Below are positions 18,808-28,885 of a DNA stretch of 64,000 nt, one piece after another; within the stretch, counting starts at the first letter, position 1; every line of letters begins with the position of its first letter. The stretch is from positions 224,001-288,000 of the forward strand of contig NZ_BBXD01000020.1 of the NCBI RefSeq assembly GCF_001570545.1, in the 5' to 3' direction. Position numbers and translations under genes: made by a program. This stretch comes from Herbidospora mongoliensis. GTDB lineage: Bacteria > Actinomycetota > Actinomycetes > Streptosporangiales > Streptosporangiaceae. Below the pieces are notes generated by a model. The model was not told the DNA's origin, made no database searches, and saw only the letters and a list, made by a program, of their open reading frames with translations.

Positions 18808-20063
18808 TGAGCTTCCAGGCGCCCAAGGGCGTTAGCGAATACGCGCCGCCCCGCTCGGCGGCGTTCCGGCGGGCGATCGACACCTTCGCCGCCGCGGTGA
18901 CCCAAGCGGGTTACGGCTACCTCGAACTGCCGGTTTTCGAGGACACCCAGCTCTACGCGCGCGGCGTCGGCGAGTCGACCGACGTCGTGACCAAAGAGAT
19001 GTACACCTTCCAGGACCGGGGCGGGCGTTCGCTCACCCTGCGTCCCGAGTTCACCGCCGGAGTGCTGCGGTCGGTGCTGGAGAACGGCCTGCACCACGGC
19101 CAGCTGCCCGTGAAGGTCTGGGCCGTCGGCCCCGCCTTCCGCTACGAACGGCCCCAGGCCGGGCGTTACCGGCAGTTCTACCAGGTCGACCTCGAGGCGA
19201 TCGGCAGCGACGACCCGCTGGTCGACGCCGAGACGATCGCCATCGCCTGGGACTGGTACCAGCAGTTGGGGCTGCGGCGGCTGACCCTGCTGCTCAACAC
19301 CCTGGGCTGCGCCGAGTGCCGTCCCATCTACCGGGCCGCGCTGCAAGATTTCCTGCGCGCCCTCGATCTCGACGAGGCCACCCGCGCCCGCGTCGAGATC
19401 AACCCGCTGCGGGTGCTCGACGACAAGCGGCCCGAGGTGCAGGCCCAGCTCGAAGGGGCACCGCTGGTCACCGACCACCTGTGCGCCTCCTGCAAGGCCC
19501 ACCACGACCAGGTGCGCACCTCGCTGGCCGACCTGTCGATCCCGTGGACCGACAACCCGCGCCTGGTGCGCGGCCTCGACTACTACACCCGCACCACCTT
19601 CGAGTTCGACCACCCGCTGCTGGGGGCGCAGTCGGCGGTCGGCGGGGGCGGCCGTTACGACGGGCTCTCCGAGTCCATCGGCGGGCCGCCGCTGCCCGGC
19701 ATCGGCTTCGGGCTCGGCCTCGACCGCACCGTGCTGGCCATGGAGGCCGAGGAGGTCGCCGCGGCGGCCGTCTCGTCGGTCGGCGTCTACGCCGTGCCGC
19801 TGGGCGAGGAGGCCCGTCGTCGTGCGTTCACGCTGCTCACCGAGCTGCGCCGCGCGGGGCTGTCGGCCGACATGGCCTACGGGTCCCGGGGGCTCAAGGG
19901 CGCCATGAAGGCGGCGTCCAAGTCCGGGGCCAGATACGCGCTGATCATCGGTGAGCGCGACCTGGAGGCGGGGGCCGTACAGCTGAAGGATCTGGAAACC
20001 GCTGAACAGACCGAGGTGTCCCTCGCCTCGATCGTCGACACCCTGAAAGGGAAACTCTTGTGA
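18807..20063 (+). CDS. hisS: Histidyl-tRNA synthetase
   Basis: 418 residues, class II aminoacyl-tRNA synthetase. Motif 2 is in [11 protein letters not shown] and the following [16 protein letters not shown]; the histidine-binding blocks are [12 protein letters not shown] and GGGGRYDGL; the C-terminal anticodon-binding domain ends the protein. The ATG at 18807 (MSFQAPKGV) is preferred to the GTG three bases upstream because GAGG lies 6 nt before it. The stop overlaps the aspS GTG (GTGA), so both synthetases are likely made from one message. Confidence 0.95.
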   Translation: MSFQAPKGVSEYAPPRSAAFRRAIDTFAAAVTQAGYGYLELPVFEDTQLYARGVGESTDVVTKEMYTFQDRGGRSLTLRPEFTAGVLRSVLENGLHHGQLPVKVWAVGPAFRYERPQAGRYRQFYQVDLEAIGSDDPLVDAETIAIAWDWYQQLGLRRLTLLLNTLGCAECRPIYRAALQDFLRALDLDEATRARVEINPLRVLDDKRPEVQAQLEGAPLVTDHLCASCKAHHDQVRTSLADLSIPWTDNPRLVRGLDYYTRTTFEFDHPLLGAQSAVGGGGRYDGLSESIGGPPLPGIGFGLGLDRTVLAMEAEEVAAAAVSSVGVYAVPLGEEARRRAFTLLTELRRAGLSADMAYGSRGLKGAMKAASKSGARYALIIGERDLEAGAVQLKDLETAEQTEVSLASIVDTLKGKLL

Positions 20064-21787
20064 TCCGCACCCACCAGGCCGGGACGTTGCGCCCCGAGCA
20101 CGCCGGCCAACAGGTGACGCTGGCCGGATGGGTCGCCCGGCGCCGTGACCACGGCGGCGTGGTCTTCATCGACCTGCGCGACTCCTCCGGCTCCGCCCAG
20201 GTCGTCTTCCGCGAGGAGGACGACGCCCACGGCCTGCGCTCCGAATACTGCGTGAAGGTCGTCGGAGAGGTCCGGGTGCGGCCCGACGGCAACGAGAATC
20301 CCGACCTCCCCACGGGTGGCATCGAGGTCGTCGCCACCCAGGTCGAGGTGCTGAGCGAGGCAGCCCCGCTGCCGTTCCCGATCGAGGGCGCGGCGGGGGT
20401 GTCCGAGGAGGCGCGGCTCAAATACCGCTACCTCGACATCCGCCGCCAGCAGCTCGGCGACGCGCTGCGCATCCGGTCGAAGGCGACCTACCTGGTCAAC
20501 GAGGTGATGAACGAGCGCGGGTTCGTCTACGTCGAGACGCCGAACCTGACCCGTTCGACCCCCGAGGGCGCCCGCGACTTCCTGGTGCCGGTCCGGCTCC
20601 AGCCGGGCAACTGGTACGCCCTGCCCCAGTCGCCCCAGCTGTTCAAGCAGCTCCTCATGGTGGCCGGGCTGGAGCGCTACTACCAGCTCACCAAGTGCTT
20701 CCGCGACGAAGACCTGCGGGCCGACCGGCAGCCGGAGTTCACCCAGATCGACATCGAGATGTCGTTCGTCGACCAGGACGACGTCATGGAGCTCGGCGAG
20801 GCGATCATCGGGCGGGTGTGGAAGGAGACGCTCGGCTACGAGCTGCCCTCCCCGCTGCCCCGGATCACCTACGCCGACGCGATGGCCCGCTACGGCTCCG
20901 ACAAGCCCGACCTGCGGTTCGGCCAGGAACTGGTCGACCTGACCACCTTCTTCAAGGACACCACGTTCCGGGTGTTCCAGAACGAGTACGTCGGTGCGGT
21001 CGTCATGCCCGGCGGCGCCTCGCAGACCCGCAAGGAGCTCGACGGCTGGCAGGACTGGGCGAAGTCGCGCGGCGCGCGCGGGCTCGCCTACGTGCTCGTC
21101 CAGGAAGACGGGTTCGGCGGCCCGGTGGCCAAGAACCTGTCCGAGACCGAGATCGCCGGGCTGCGCGCGGCCACCGGCGCCGAGGTCGGCGACGCGATCT
21201 TCTTCGCCGCCGGCGCCCGGCACTCCTCGCGTGAGCTGCTCGGCGCGGCCCGTCTGGAGATCGGCCGCCGCAAGGGGCTGATCGACGAGTCGCAGTGGTC
21301 GTTCCTATGGGTCGTCGACGCGCCCATGTTCGAAGACGACGGCGAGGGCGGCTGGACGGCCGTGCACCACCCGTTCACCGGCCCCAAGCCCGAATGGAAC
21401 GACAACTTCCAGGACCACCCGGGCGAGGCCCTGGCCTACGCCTACGACATGGTCTGCAACGGCATGGAGATCGGCGGCGGCTCGATCCGAATCCACCGGG
21501 CCGAGATGCAGCAGCGGGTCTTCGACGTGCTGGGCATCTCCAAGGAGGAGGCCGAGAGCAAGTTCGGCTTCCTGCTGGAGGCGTTCAAGTACGGCCCGCC
21601 GCCGCACGGAGGCATCGCCTACGGCTGGGACCGGGTCTGCATGCTGCTGGCGGGCGGTGAGTCGATCCGCGACGTGATCGCCTTCCCGAAGACCGCCTCC
21701 GGCTTCGACCCGCTGACGGCCGCGCCGACGCCGATCACCCCGGCGCAGCGCAAGGAAGCGGGCGTCGACGCCACGCCCAAGGCCTAG
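20060..21787 (+). CDS. aspS: Aspartyl-tRNA synthetase (bacterial type)
   Basis: 575 residues: an N-terminal OB anticodon-binding domain ([21 protein letters not shown]), a class II catalytic core ([18 protein letters not shown] motif 2; [13 protein letters not shown] motif 3) and the bacterial insertion (GAD) domain around [15 protein letters not shown]. It charges tRNA-Asp and may also charge tRNA-Asn if the organism uses the amidotransferase route; this cannot be decided from the window. The gene ends at a strong bidirectional terminator. Confidence 0.95.
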   Translation: MIRTHQAGTLRPEHAGQQVTLAGWVARRRDHGGVVFIDLRDSSGSAQVVFREEDDAHGLRSEYCVKVVGEVRVRPDGNENPDLPTGGIEVVATQVEVLSEAAPLPFPIEGAAGVSEEARLKYRYLDIRRQQLGDALRIRSKATYLVNEVMNERGFVYVETPNLTRSTPEGARDFLVPVRLQPGNWYALPQSPQLFKQLLMVAGLERYYQLTKCFRDEDLRADRQPEFTQIDIEMSFVDQDDVMELGEAIIGRVWKETLGYELPSPLPRITYADAMARYGSDKPDLRFGQELVDLTTFFKDTTFRVFQNEYVGAVVMPGGASQTRKELDGWQDWAKSRGARGLAYVLVQEDGFGGPVAKNLSETEIAGLRAATGAEVGDAIFFAAGARHSSRELLGAARLEIGRRKGLIDESQWSFLWVVDAPMFEDDGEGGWTAVHHPFTGPKPEWNDNFQDHPGEALAYAYDMVCNGMEIGGGSIRIHRAEMQQRVFDVLGISKEEAESKFGFLLEAFKYGPPPHGGIAYGWDRVCMLLAGGESIRDVIAFPKTASGFDPLTAAPTPITPAQRKEAGVDATPKA

Positions 21788-21794
21788 CAAGGTA

Positions 21795-21823
21795 AAGGGC
21801 CGGTCCGCAACGGACCGGCCCTT
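21795..21823. terminator. Bidirectional terminator between aspS and the methyltransferase gene
   Basis: AAGGGCCGGTCCG-CAA-CGGACCGGCCCTT is a perfect 13-bp stem with a 3-nt loop, 8 nt after the aspS stop and 22 nt from the stop of the convergent gene. The A/T ends give a short U-run in both directions. Confidence 0.82.
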
Positions 21824-21845
21824 CGCGTTTCGACCAAACAGTGTT

Positions 21846-22661
21846 TTACCTCAGCACTCCGACGGCCCCGAAGAATCCGGCCTTCGTGGGGTCGGCGTCG
21901 GCCAGCCCCTTGATCTCCGGTCGCCAGACCCCCACTTGGACGATTCCTGGCTCCAGCAGCTCCATGCCCTCGAAGTAGGTGGCGACCTTCGCGGCGCTGC
22001 GGGCGGTGATGTTCCCGCTGGTGGTCTGCCGGTACGTCTTGTACACGACCTCCTGGAGGTCGTCGTCGACCTCGCCCATGTGGCCGTGCGACATGACCAG
22101 GTAGCTGCCCGGCACCATCGGCGCCCGCAGCTCCCGTAAGATCCGGGACGCCTCGGCGTCGTCGGGCACGAAGTGCACGATGGCCAGCAGCATGATCGCC
22201 ACCGGCTGTGAGAAGTCGATGAGGGCCGTCACCTCGGGGTGGTCGAGGATGGCCTTGGGGTCGTGCAGGTCGGCCTGGACGACGGCGGTGTTGGGGTTCT
22301 TGGCCAGCAGCGCGCGCCCGTGGGCCAGCACGATGGGGTCGTTGTCGACGTAGACGACCCGGGCGTCGGGGGCGACCGACTGGGCGACCTGGTGGGTGTT
22401 CTCGCGGGTCGGCAGGCCTGAGCCGATGTCGAGGAACTGCCGGATGCCCTCCGCGGCGAGCATGCGTACGACCCGGGACAGGAACGCGCGGTTCTCCCGG
22501 GTGAATTCGCGGACGTACGGCATGCGCGCGAGGATCTCGTCGGCAGCTTCCCGGTCGGCGGCGAAGTTGTCCTTGCCGCCGAGGTAGTAGTCGTACATCC
22601 GGGCGACGCTGGGCTTGTGCGGGTCGATGACCCACGACGGTGCCGGGTCGTGCTCGGACAA
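21846..22661 (-). CDS. SAM-dependent methyltransferase, Methyltransf_19 (DUF574) family
   Basis: About 271 residues. The hallmark PSVARMYDYYLGGKDNFAAD near the N-terminus, the SAM-binding block FLDIGSGLPTRENTH and VVYVDNDPIVLAHG identify this actinomycete-specific family, often present in many copies per genome. Substrates are unknown. The TTG at 22661 has CGGAGG 9 nt upstream; an ATG at 22691 would add ten residues. The gene is alone, convergent with aspS and separated from the next gene by a terminator. Confidence 0.82.
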   Translation of the reverse strand: MSEHDPAPSWVIDPHKPSVARMYDYYLGGKDNFAADREAADEILARMPYVREFTRENRAFLSRVVRMLAAEGIRQFLDIGSGLPTRENTHQVAQSVAPDARVVYVDNDPIVLAHGRALLAKNPNTAVVQADLHDPKAILDHPEVTALIDFSQPVAIMLLAIVHFVPDDAEASRILRELRAPMVPGSYLVMSHGHMGEVDDDLQEVVYKTYRQTTSGNITARSAAKVATYFEGMELLEPGIVQVGVWRPEIKGLADADPTKAGFFGAVGVLR

Positions 22662-22815
22662 CGTGGTTCGCCTCCGGTCAGGGGGTGGCATTCTGCGCCT
22701 GGTATCTGCCCAGCGGACACCGGACGCGGTCGTTCCCAGCGTCCGAAATCTGCTTAAGGTACTGCCTTTCGCGAGATTCTAGGGGTTCTGTTGGGATTCG
22801 TGGTCCCAAAAACGC

Positions 22816-22847
22816 GGAAGGGCGGATCCTCGCGGACCCGCCCTTCC
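22816..22847 (-). terminator. Terminator of the lipoprotein cyclophilin gene
   Basis: GGAAGGGCGGATCC and GGACCCGCCCTTCC pair over 14 bp with one mismatch around TCGC. It lies 14 nt beyond the stop of the minus-strand cyclophilin gene, and on that strand it is followed by GCGTTTTTGG, a good T-run. Confidence 0.75.
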
Positions 22848-22861
22848 GGTGACCGGGGGAC

Positions 22862-23728
22862 TTACTTGATCACGACGTCCTTGATCTGGACCTTCAGTTT
22901 CGGCGCGTTGGAGCCGCCGTCGTCGGCCAGGATGTCGTCCTCGTTCTTGATGAGACCGCCCGCGGCGATCTTGTCGACCACGTCGAGGCCCTGCGTCACC
23001 ACGCCGAAGGGGGTGTACTCCGCGGGGAGCTGGGCCGCCTCGTCGCTGTAGGAGATGGCGAACTGGCTGCCGTTGGAGTTGGCCGCGTCACCGGCCTGGG
23101 CCAGGAAGACCACGCCGCGCGTGTAGGGCGGGCCGAGGTTCTCGTTGGCGAACAGGTAGCCGGGGCCGCCGGTGCCGTCGCTCTTGTTCTTGCCGTCGCC
23201 CTTGGCCTGCGGGTCACCGCACTGGAGCAGGTCGATGCCGTTGCTCTCGGTCGTGGTGAGCCGGTGGCACAGGGTGTTGTCGAAGTAGTTCTTCTTCGCC
23301 AGGAAGTAGAACGAGTTGACCGCGCACGGCGTCGACTCGGGCACCAGTTCGATGACGATGTCGCCCTGGTTGGTCTTGATCGTCATGTTCTTGGCGCTCA
23401 GCGCGGCCTTCGCCGGCTTGGCCGGGGGCATGCCCACGAACTTGGCGGGGGCGCCGGAGTCGTCCTTGCGGTAGTCGCACTTGACGTCGGCGATGTTCAC
23501 CGGCGAGGGGGGCGCCGTCGGCTGCGCGAGCTCCGAGGGGATCGCCGTGACCGACGGGACGGGCGTCGCCGGTGCCGTCTCTTCGCCGGCCACACTCTCC
23601 TTGGTGTCCGCCCCGCTGCTGGAGCAGCCCGTCATCGCGACGAGCGAGAGGATCACCGCACCGACCCCCAACCGGACGCGACGGGCCTGGCCCAGGGCCA
23701 GGGGTTTCTGCCGATTTGTGTCGGTCAC
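22862..23728 (-). CDS. Cyclophilin-type peptidyl-prolyl isomerase lipoprotein
   Basis: 288 residues. The N-terminus has a signal peptide (VILSLVAMTGCSSSG) with a lipobox ending in Cys, a Thr/Pro-rich linker, and a cyclophilin domain carrying NSNGSQFAISYSDE and FGVVTQGLDVVDKIA. It should act on proteins folding outside the membrane. The GTG start at 23728 follows GGGAAGG. Its domain is clearly related to the membrane-anchored cyclophilin at 17138-17980, with a different mode of anchoring. Confidence 0.88.
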   Translation of the reverse strand: MTDTNRQKPLALGQARRVRLGVGAVILSLVAMTGCSSSGADTKESVAGEETAPATPVPSVTAIPSELAQPTAPPSPVNIADVKCDYRKDDSGAPAKFVGMPPAKPAKAALSAKNMTIKTNQGDIVIELVPESTPCAVNSFYFLAKKNYFDNTLCHRLTTTESNGIDLLQCGDPQAKGDGKNKSDGTGGPGYLFANENLGPPYTRGVVFLAQAGDAANSNGSQFAISYSDEAAQLPAEYTPFGVVTQGLDVVDKIAAGGLIKNEDDILADDGGSNAPKLKVQIKDVVIK

Positions 23729-23836
23729 TGCGTTGCCTTCCCTTTATTCGTCCATTGCTGAAGTTTCGCGTCACTCTATCCGTGATCGTGTTGCCTTCGC
23801 GTAAGCGCAGCCACAGGGGTCACTTTGGTAACGATC

Positions 23837-23864
23837 TTGCCTTAACCAGGGCTGGGATTAGCAT
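23837..23864 (+). promoter_or_regulatory. Candidate leaderless promoter of the tricorn protease gene
   Basis: TTGCCT (23837-23842) and TAGCAT (23859-23864) are 16 nt apart, and the GTG start at 23872 lies 7 nt after the -10 hexamer. No Shine-Dalgarno sequence precedes this GTG. Together this suggests a leaderless message, common in actinobacteria. Low certainty. Confidence 0.35.
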
Positions 23865-23871
23865 TGTCGGG

Positions 23872-26800
23872 GTGCCTAGTGGGTCGTACCTCCGCTTTCC
23901 TCACATCCATCGTGATCTTCTGACGTTCGTCGCAGAGGACGACGTGTGGATCGCTCCGCTCGACGGCGGGCGGGCCTGGCGTCTGACTGTCGAACGGGTG
24001 GGCGCCGCCCATCCCCGCCTGTCGCCCGACGGGGCCAGGGTGGCCTGGGCGAGCGGGCTCATGCCGGCCGAGGTGCACGTCGCGGCGGTCGAGGGCGGCC
24101 AGATCGAACGGCTCACCCACTGGGCCGACCTCGACACCCGGGTGCACGGCTGGCTCGACGCCCGCACCGTCGTCGCGGGCAGCTCCCACGACCAGCCCTT
24201 CGGGCACTGGACCTGGGCCCGGACCGTCCCGCTCGACGGAGGGCCGGGGGAGCGGCTGCCGTTCGGGCCGGTCGGCGCCCTCGACCTGCGCGAGGGCCAC
24301 ACGCTGCTGCTGACCGGGTCGGCCAGCCACGACCCCGCCCACTGGAAGCGCTACCGGGGCGGCGGCATGGGCCGGTTGTGGCTCGACGGGCGGCGGCTGC
24401 TCGCCGGTCACGAGGGCCAGCTCGCCTCGCCGATGCTCGTCGGCGGCCGGATCGCGTTCCTGTCCGACCACGAGGGGACGGGGAACCTCTACTCGGTGGC
24501 GTACGACGGCGGCGACCTGCGCAGGCACACCGATCACGACGACTTCTACGCCCGCCAGGCCGCCACCGACGGCACCCGCGTCGTGTACGCCCGCGCCGGC
24601 GGCCTCTGGCTGCTGCCTGACCTGGACGCCGCCCCCGAACCGCTGGAGGTCCGCCTGGGCGGCGCCGGCCGGGGCCGCCAGGCCTACTGGGCCCGGTCGA
24701 ACCCCGACGACCTGGCCTGCGACACCACCGGCCGGGCCAGCGCCGTCGAGGTGGCCGGGACGGTCCACTGGGTCACCCACGAAGACGGCCCCACCCGGAC
24801 CCTGTCGGGGCGGGGCCGGGCCCGGCTGCCGATCGTCCTCGGCCGGATGGAGCGTGCCGACGACGCCGACGACGACGATGCGGGCAAGCGGGTCAACGGC
24901 CCCGCCGCCTGGGTGACCGACGCGCCCGGCGAGGACGCCGTCGAACTCGGCGTGCCCGGCGCGGTCACCCGGACGATCGCGGCCGGTGAGCTGGGCCGGG
25001 TCGAGGCGATGGAGGCCGCCCCCGACGGCTCGGTGATCGCGGTCGCCGCCCACGACGGCCGCCTGCTGCTGGTCGACCCGGAGTCCGGCGAGGTCACCGA
25101 GCTCACCCGCACCGAACACGGTCACATCAGCGGCCTGGGCTTCGACCCCAAGTCCCAGTGGCTCGTCTGGTGCCACCCGATGGCGCGGGGCGCGTCGATC
25201 CGGCTGGCGCGGCTGGACGACGCCGAGATCGTCCACGTCACCGACGGCCGGTTCACCGACAGCTCGCCCGCCTTCACCGGCGACGGCCGCAACCTGGTGT
25301 TCCTGTCGCGCCGCGGGTTCGAGATGATCCGCGACTCCCACTCCTTCGACCTGGTGATCACCCACGGCACCCGTCCCTACCTGCTGCCGCTGGCCGCCGG
25401 GGCGCCCTCGCCTTTCGCGCCCTCGGTCGAGGGCAAGGCCGCCGACGGAGGCGACTCCGGTGACGGCACGGTGACGGTCGACCTGGCCGGGCTCGACGGG
25501 CGGATCGTGCCGCTGCCGGTGCCCGAGGCCCGCTACTTCGGCCTGCGGCCGGTCAAAGGCGGTCTCACCTGGCTGAAGCGCAATCCCGACGGGGCGACCG
25601 TCCTGGAACGCTTCGACCTGGACAAGCGCAAGACCGAGGAGCTGGCCTCCGAGGTGCGGCTCTACTCCGTCAGCGGTGACGGCTCCAAGATCGTGCTGCG
25701 CGACGGCTCCGACGTGCGGGTGATCTCGGCGACCGGCAAGAACGGCGACGGCGTGACGGTCGACCTCGACCGGGTCCGGGTGCGGGCCGATCCCGACCGC
25801 CGCTGGCGGCAGGCCTACGCCGAGGCCGGCCGGATCATGCGCGACTACTTCTGGGTCGCCGACATGGCGGGGGTGGACTGGGGGGCGGTGCTGGAGACGT
25901 ACCGGCCCTGGCTCGACCGCATCGGCGGCGCGGACGACTTCGCCGACCTGATCCGCGAGATGGTGGGGGAACTGGGCGCCTCGCACGCCTACGTGCGGGC
26001 GGCCCGCCACCACTGGCGGCGGCTCACCGGCCTGCTCGGCGCCGACCTCGCGCCCGACGCCGAAGGGCTGTGGCGGGTCCGGCGGATCTTCCCGTCGGAG
26101 CTGTCGGACCCCTCGGCCCGCTCGCCGCTCCAGGGCTCGGGGGTACGCGCAGGCGACGCGATCCTGGCCGTCGACGGCAGCCCCGTCGATCCGGTGACCG
26201 GCCCCGCGCCCCTGCTGTCGGGCGCCTACGGCCACCCCGTCGAGCTGACCGTGGAGTCGGGCGCCAAGATCTTCCGCGCGGCGGTGGTCCCGCTGGCCGA
26301 CGACCGCGCGCTGCGCTACCACTCGTGGGTGACCGACCGCCGCCGCCGGGTCCGCCGCCTGACCGGCGGCCGGATGGGCTACCTGCACGTGCCCGACATG
26401 GGCCCGGCGGGCTGGGCCCAGCTCCACCGCGACCTGTCCCACGAGCTGGCCAAGGACGCCGTGATCGTCGACGTGCGCGGCAACCGGGGCGGCAACACCT
26501 CCCAGCTCGTGATCGAGAAACTGTCGCGGCGGATCGTCGGCTGGGACCTGTCGCGCCGCCAGGAGCCGACGAGCTATCCGATGGACGCCCCGCGCGGCCC
26601 CGTCGTGGTGCTCTGCGACGAGGAGACCTGCTCCGACGGCGACGTCATCACCGCCGCCGTGCAGGCGCTCGGGCTCGGCCCGGTCATCGGCACCCGCACG
26701 TGGGGCGGCGTGATCGGCATCTCCGCGCCCCACCGGCTGGGCGACGGGACCCACATGTGGGTGCCCGGCTACGCCTACTGGATCGAGAACTACGGCTGGG

Positions 26801-26985
26801 AGCTGGAGAACCGGGGCGCGACGCCCGACGAGGAGGTGCTGATCACCCCCGCCGACTGGGCCCGCGGCGCCGACCCGCAACTCGACGCCGGGGTGCGGCA
26901 GGCGCTGGCGGCGATGGAGGGCCGTCCGGTCAGCCTGCCGCCCGACCCCGCGACCAGGCCCTTCCGCGGCCGGGTGCGGAACTGA
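23872..26985 (+). CDS. Tricorn-type protease (S41 family)
   Basis: 1037 residues if started at GTG 23872 (VPSGSYLRFPHIH). The first two thirds contain beta-propeller repeats (e.g. DDVWIAPLDGG, LSPDGARVAWASG, VAYDGGDLRRHT). Then follow a tricorn core helical part (MRDYFWVADMAGVDW), a PDZ domain (about 740-830, GVRAGDAILAVDGSPVD) and a C-terminal S41 peptidase domain whose nucleophile is S921 in EETCSDGD, with GTRTWGGVIG after it. Tricorn degrades oligopeptides released by larger proteases such as the proteasome. The open frame begins 300 nt earlier, but that part overlaps the divergent cyclophilin gene. Confidence 0.9.
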   Translation: MPSGSYLRFPHIHRDLLTFVAEDDVWIAPLDGGRAWRLTVERVGAAHPRLSPDGARVAWASGLMPAEVHVAAVEGGQIERLTHWADLDTRVHGWLDARTVVAGSSHDQPFGHWTWARTVPLDGGPGERLPFGPVGALDLREGHTLLLTGSASHDPAHWKRYRGGGMGRLWLDGRRLLAGHEGQLASPMLVGGRIAFLSDHEGTGNLYSVAYDGGDLRRHTDHDDFYARQAATDGTRVVYARAGGLWLLPDLDAAPEPLEVRLGGAGRGRQAYWARSNPDDLACDTTGRASAVEVAGTVHWVTHEDGPTRTLSGRGRARLPIVLGRMERADDADDDDAGKRVNGPAAWVTDAPGEDAVELGVPGAVTRTIAAGELGRVEAMEAAPDGSVIAVAAHDGRLLLVDPESGEVTELTRTEHGHISGLGFDPKSQWLVWCHPMARGASIRLARLDDAEIVHVTDGRFTDSSPAFTGDGRNLVFLSRRGFEMIRDSHSFDLVITHGTRPYLLPLAAGAPSPFAPSVEGKAADGGDSGDGTVTVDLAGLDGRIVPLPVPEARYFGLRPVKGGLTWLKRNPDGATVLERFDLDKRKTEELASEVRLYSVSGDGSKIVLRDGSDVRVISATGKNGDGVTVDLDRVRVRADPDRRWRQAYAEAGRIMRDYFWVADMAGVDWGAVLETYRPWLDRIGGADDFADLIREMVGELGASHAYVRAARHHWRRLTGLLGADLAPDAEGLWRVRRIFPSELSDPSARSPLQGSGVRAGDAILAVDGSPVDPVTGPAPLLSGAYGHPVELTVESGAKIFRAAVVPLADDRALRYHSWVTDRRRRVRRLTGGRMGYLHVPDMGPAGWAQLHRDLSHELAKDAVIVDVRGNRGGNTSQLVIEKLSRRIVGWDLSRRQEPTSYPMDAPRGPVVVLCDEETCSDGDVITAAVQALGLGPVIGTRTWGGVIGISAPHRLGDGTHMWVPGYAYWIENYGWELENRGATPDEEVLITPADWARGADPQLDAGVRQALAAMEGRPVSLPPDPATRPFRGRVRN

Positions 26986-27071
26986 TCTCTCTCATCCTGC
27001 TCTCAGATCCGTCTGGGAACCTGCGTGGGATCACCCTGGTATCAGTGGATGACGAAGGAGATGTCTCCCGC

Positions 27072-27521
27072 ATGTTCGATTCCGTTTTCGGCCTCCCCCT
27101 GCATCCGCTGGTCGTGCACGCCGCCGTGGTCTTCACCCCGCTGCTGGCCGCCGTCGCGATCGCCTACGCGGTGCTGGCCCGGTTCCGGTCGCGGCTCGAC
27201 TGGGCGCTGGTGCTGCTCGCCCTGGCCGCCCCGGTCAGCGTGTTCGTCGCCCGCATGAGTGGTGAGGCGCTCAAGGAGTCGCGCTACGGCGGCCAGGCCC
27301 CGGCGCCCGTCGCCGAGCACGAGTCGTTCGCGCTCCCGCTGCTGCTGACCACGCTCGTCCTGGCGATCGTCGCGCTGGCGCTGGTCTGGGCGGTCAACAA
27401 GACCCAGAACAAGGCCCTGACCACGGTGCTCTCGGTGCTGGCCGTCATCGGCGCACTCGCCGTCACGTTCTATGTCGTACGTGCCGGGCACACCGGCGCC
27501 ACCGCCGTCTGGGGCGCTTAG
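27072..27521 (+). CDS. DUF2231 family membrane protein
   Basis: 149 residues with four hydrophobic segments (about 14-36, 42-60, 80-104 and 112-130) and the N-terminal signature LPLHPLVVHAAVVF of DUF2231. The family's function is not known; the conserved His pair in HPLVVH suggests metal or haem binding, which is an inference. ATG 27072 is chosen, with GAAGGAG 11 nt upstream. It is followed after 11 nt by rarA. Confidence 0.78.
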   Translation: MFDSVFGLPLHPLVVHAAVVFTPLLAAVAIAYAVLARFRSRLDWALVLLALAAPVSVFVARMSGEALKESRYGGQAPAPVAEHESFALPLLLTTLVLAIVALALVWAVNKTQNKALTTVLSVLAVIGALAVTFYVVRAGHTGATAVWGA

Positions 27522-27532
27522 GCTAGGGGTTT

Positions 27533-28840
27533 GTGGAGAGCCTGTTCGATTCGGCCGCGCGCGACAACACACCCGAGCCGCTCGCCGTGCGGATGCGCCC
27601 GCGCACCCTCGACGAGGTGATCGGCCAGCGTCACCTGCTCGGCCCCGGCACGCCGCTGCGGCGGCTGGTCGAGAGCGAGGCCCCCATGTCGCTGTTTCTG
27701 TGGGGGCCGCCGGGCACCGGCAAGACCACGCTGGCCTACGTCGTCTCCAACGTCACCAAACGGCGGTTCGTGGAGGTCTCGGCCGTCTCGGCGGGCGTCA
27801 AGGACGTCCGCACGGCCATCGAGAACGCCCGCCGCGAACTGGGCATGACCGGGCGGCAGACCGTCCTGTTCGTCGACGAGGTCCACCGCTTCAACAAGGC
27901 ACAGCAAGACGCGCTGCTCCCGGCGGTGGAGAACCGCTGGGTCACCTTCATCGGCGCCACCACCGAGAACCCATTTTTCTCCGTCATCTCGCCGCTGCTG
28001 TCGCGCTCGCTGCTGCTGACGCTCGAGTCGCTCACCGAAGACGACATCGGCGCCGTCCTCGACCGCGCGGTCACCGGGGAACGCGGCCTCGACGGGAAGG
28101 CCACCCTCCACCCGGAGGCGAGGGAACAGCTCGTCCGGCTGGCCGGGGGAGACGCCCGGCGCTCCCTCACCTACCTCGAGGCCGCCGCGCTGCTGGCAGA
28201 CGACATCACGATCGAGGTGGTTGAGAAGGCGGTAGACAAGGCCGCCGTCCGCTACGACCGCCAGGGCGACCAGCACTACGACGTCATCAGCGCGTTCATC
28301 AAGAGCATGCGCGGCTCCGACGCCGACGCCGCCCTCCACTACCTGGCCCGCATGGTCGAGGCGGGGGAGGACCCGCGCTTCATCGCCCGCCGCATCGTCA
28401 TCTTCGCCTCGGAAGACGTCGGCATGGCCGACCCGACCGCCCTCCAGGTGGCGGTGGCGGCGGCCCAGGCGGTCGAGTTCATCGGCCTGCCCGAGGGCCG
28501 CATCAACCTGGCCCAGGCGGTCATCCACTGCGCGCTGGCGCCCAAGTCGAACGCCGTGGTGAAGGCCATCGGGGCGGCCTCGGCCGACGTGCGGGCCGGC
28601 AACATCGGCCAGGTCCCGGCCCATCTGCGCGACGCCCACTATCCGGGCGCCAAGAAGCTGGGACACGGGGAGACCTACCGCTATCCCCATGACTTCGATC
28701 ACGGCGTGGTGCGCCAGGACTACGCGCCCGAGGAACTGCGCGACCGGCGCTACTACCAGCCGACCACCCATGGCGCCGAGGCGCCGGTGGCGGAGCGATG
28801 GGCCAAGCTGCGCGCCTTTCTGCGTGGCGATCCGCGATAG
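27533..28840 (+). CDS. rarA: Replication-associated recombination AAA+ ATPase RarA (MgsA)
   Basis: 435 residues. The clamp-loader-like AAA+ core has Walker [10 protein letters not shown], Walker [11 protein letters not shown] and sensor 1 [10 protein letters not shown]; the C-terminal tetramerisation domain has [20 protein letters not shown] and ends in the expected Y-x-P block ([10 protein letters not shown]). RarA acts at stalled replication forks. The GTG start at 27533 is the first in frame after the preceding stop. The position upstream of alaS is conserved in actinobacteria. Confidence 0.94.
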   Translation: MESLFDSAARDNTPEPLAVRMRPRTLDEVIGQRHLLGPGTPLRRLVESEAPMSLFLWGPPGTGKTTLAYVVSNVTKRRFVEVSAVSAGVKDVRTAIENARRELGMTGRQTVLFVDEVHRFNKAQQDALLPAVENRWVTFIGATTENPFFSVISPLLSRSLLLTLESLTEDDIGAVLDRAVTGERGLDGKATLHPEAREQLVRLAGGDARRSLTYLEAAALLADDITIEVVEKAVDKAAVRYDRQGDQHYDVISAFIKSMRGSDADAALHYLARMVEAGEDPRFIARRIVIFASEDVGMADPTALQVAVAAAQAVEFIGLPEGRINLAQAVIHCALAPKSNAVVKAIGAASADVRAGNIGQVPAHLRDAHYPGAKKLGHGETYRYPHDFDHGVVRQDYAPEELRDRRYYQPTTHGAEAPVAERWAKLRAFLRGDPR

Positions 28841-28885
28841 GGTTTCTGCCATTCACCGCAGGGGCCCCGCCAAGGAGGTTCGCCC

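Noticed and set aside
23842..26880. 1012-codon open frame on the minus strand opposite the tricorn gene
   Set aside because: Same shadow effect; no start context, no recognisable domain, and the plus-strand protein has clear catalytic motifs.
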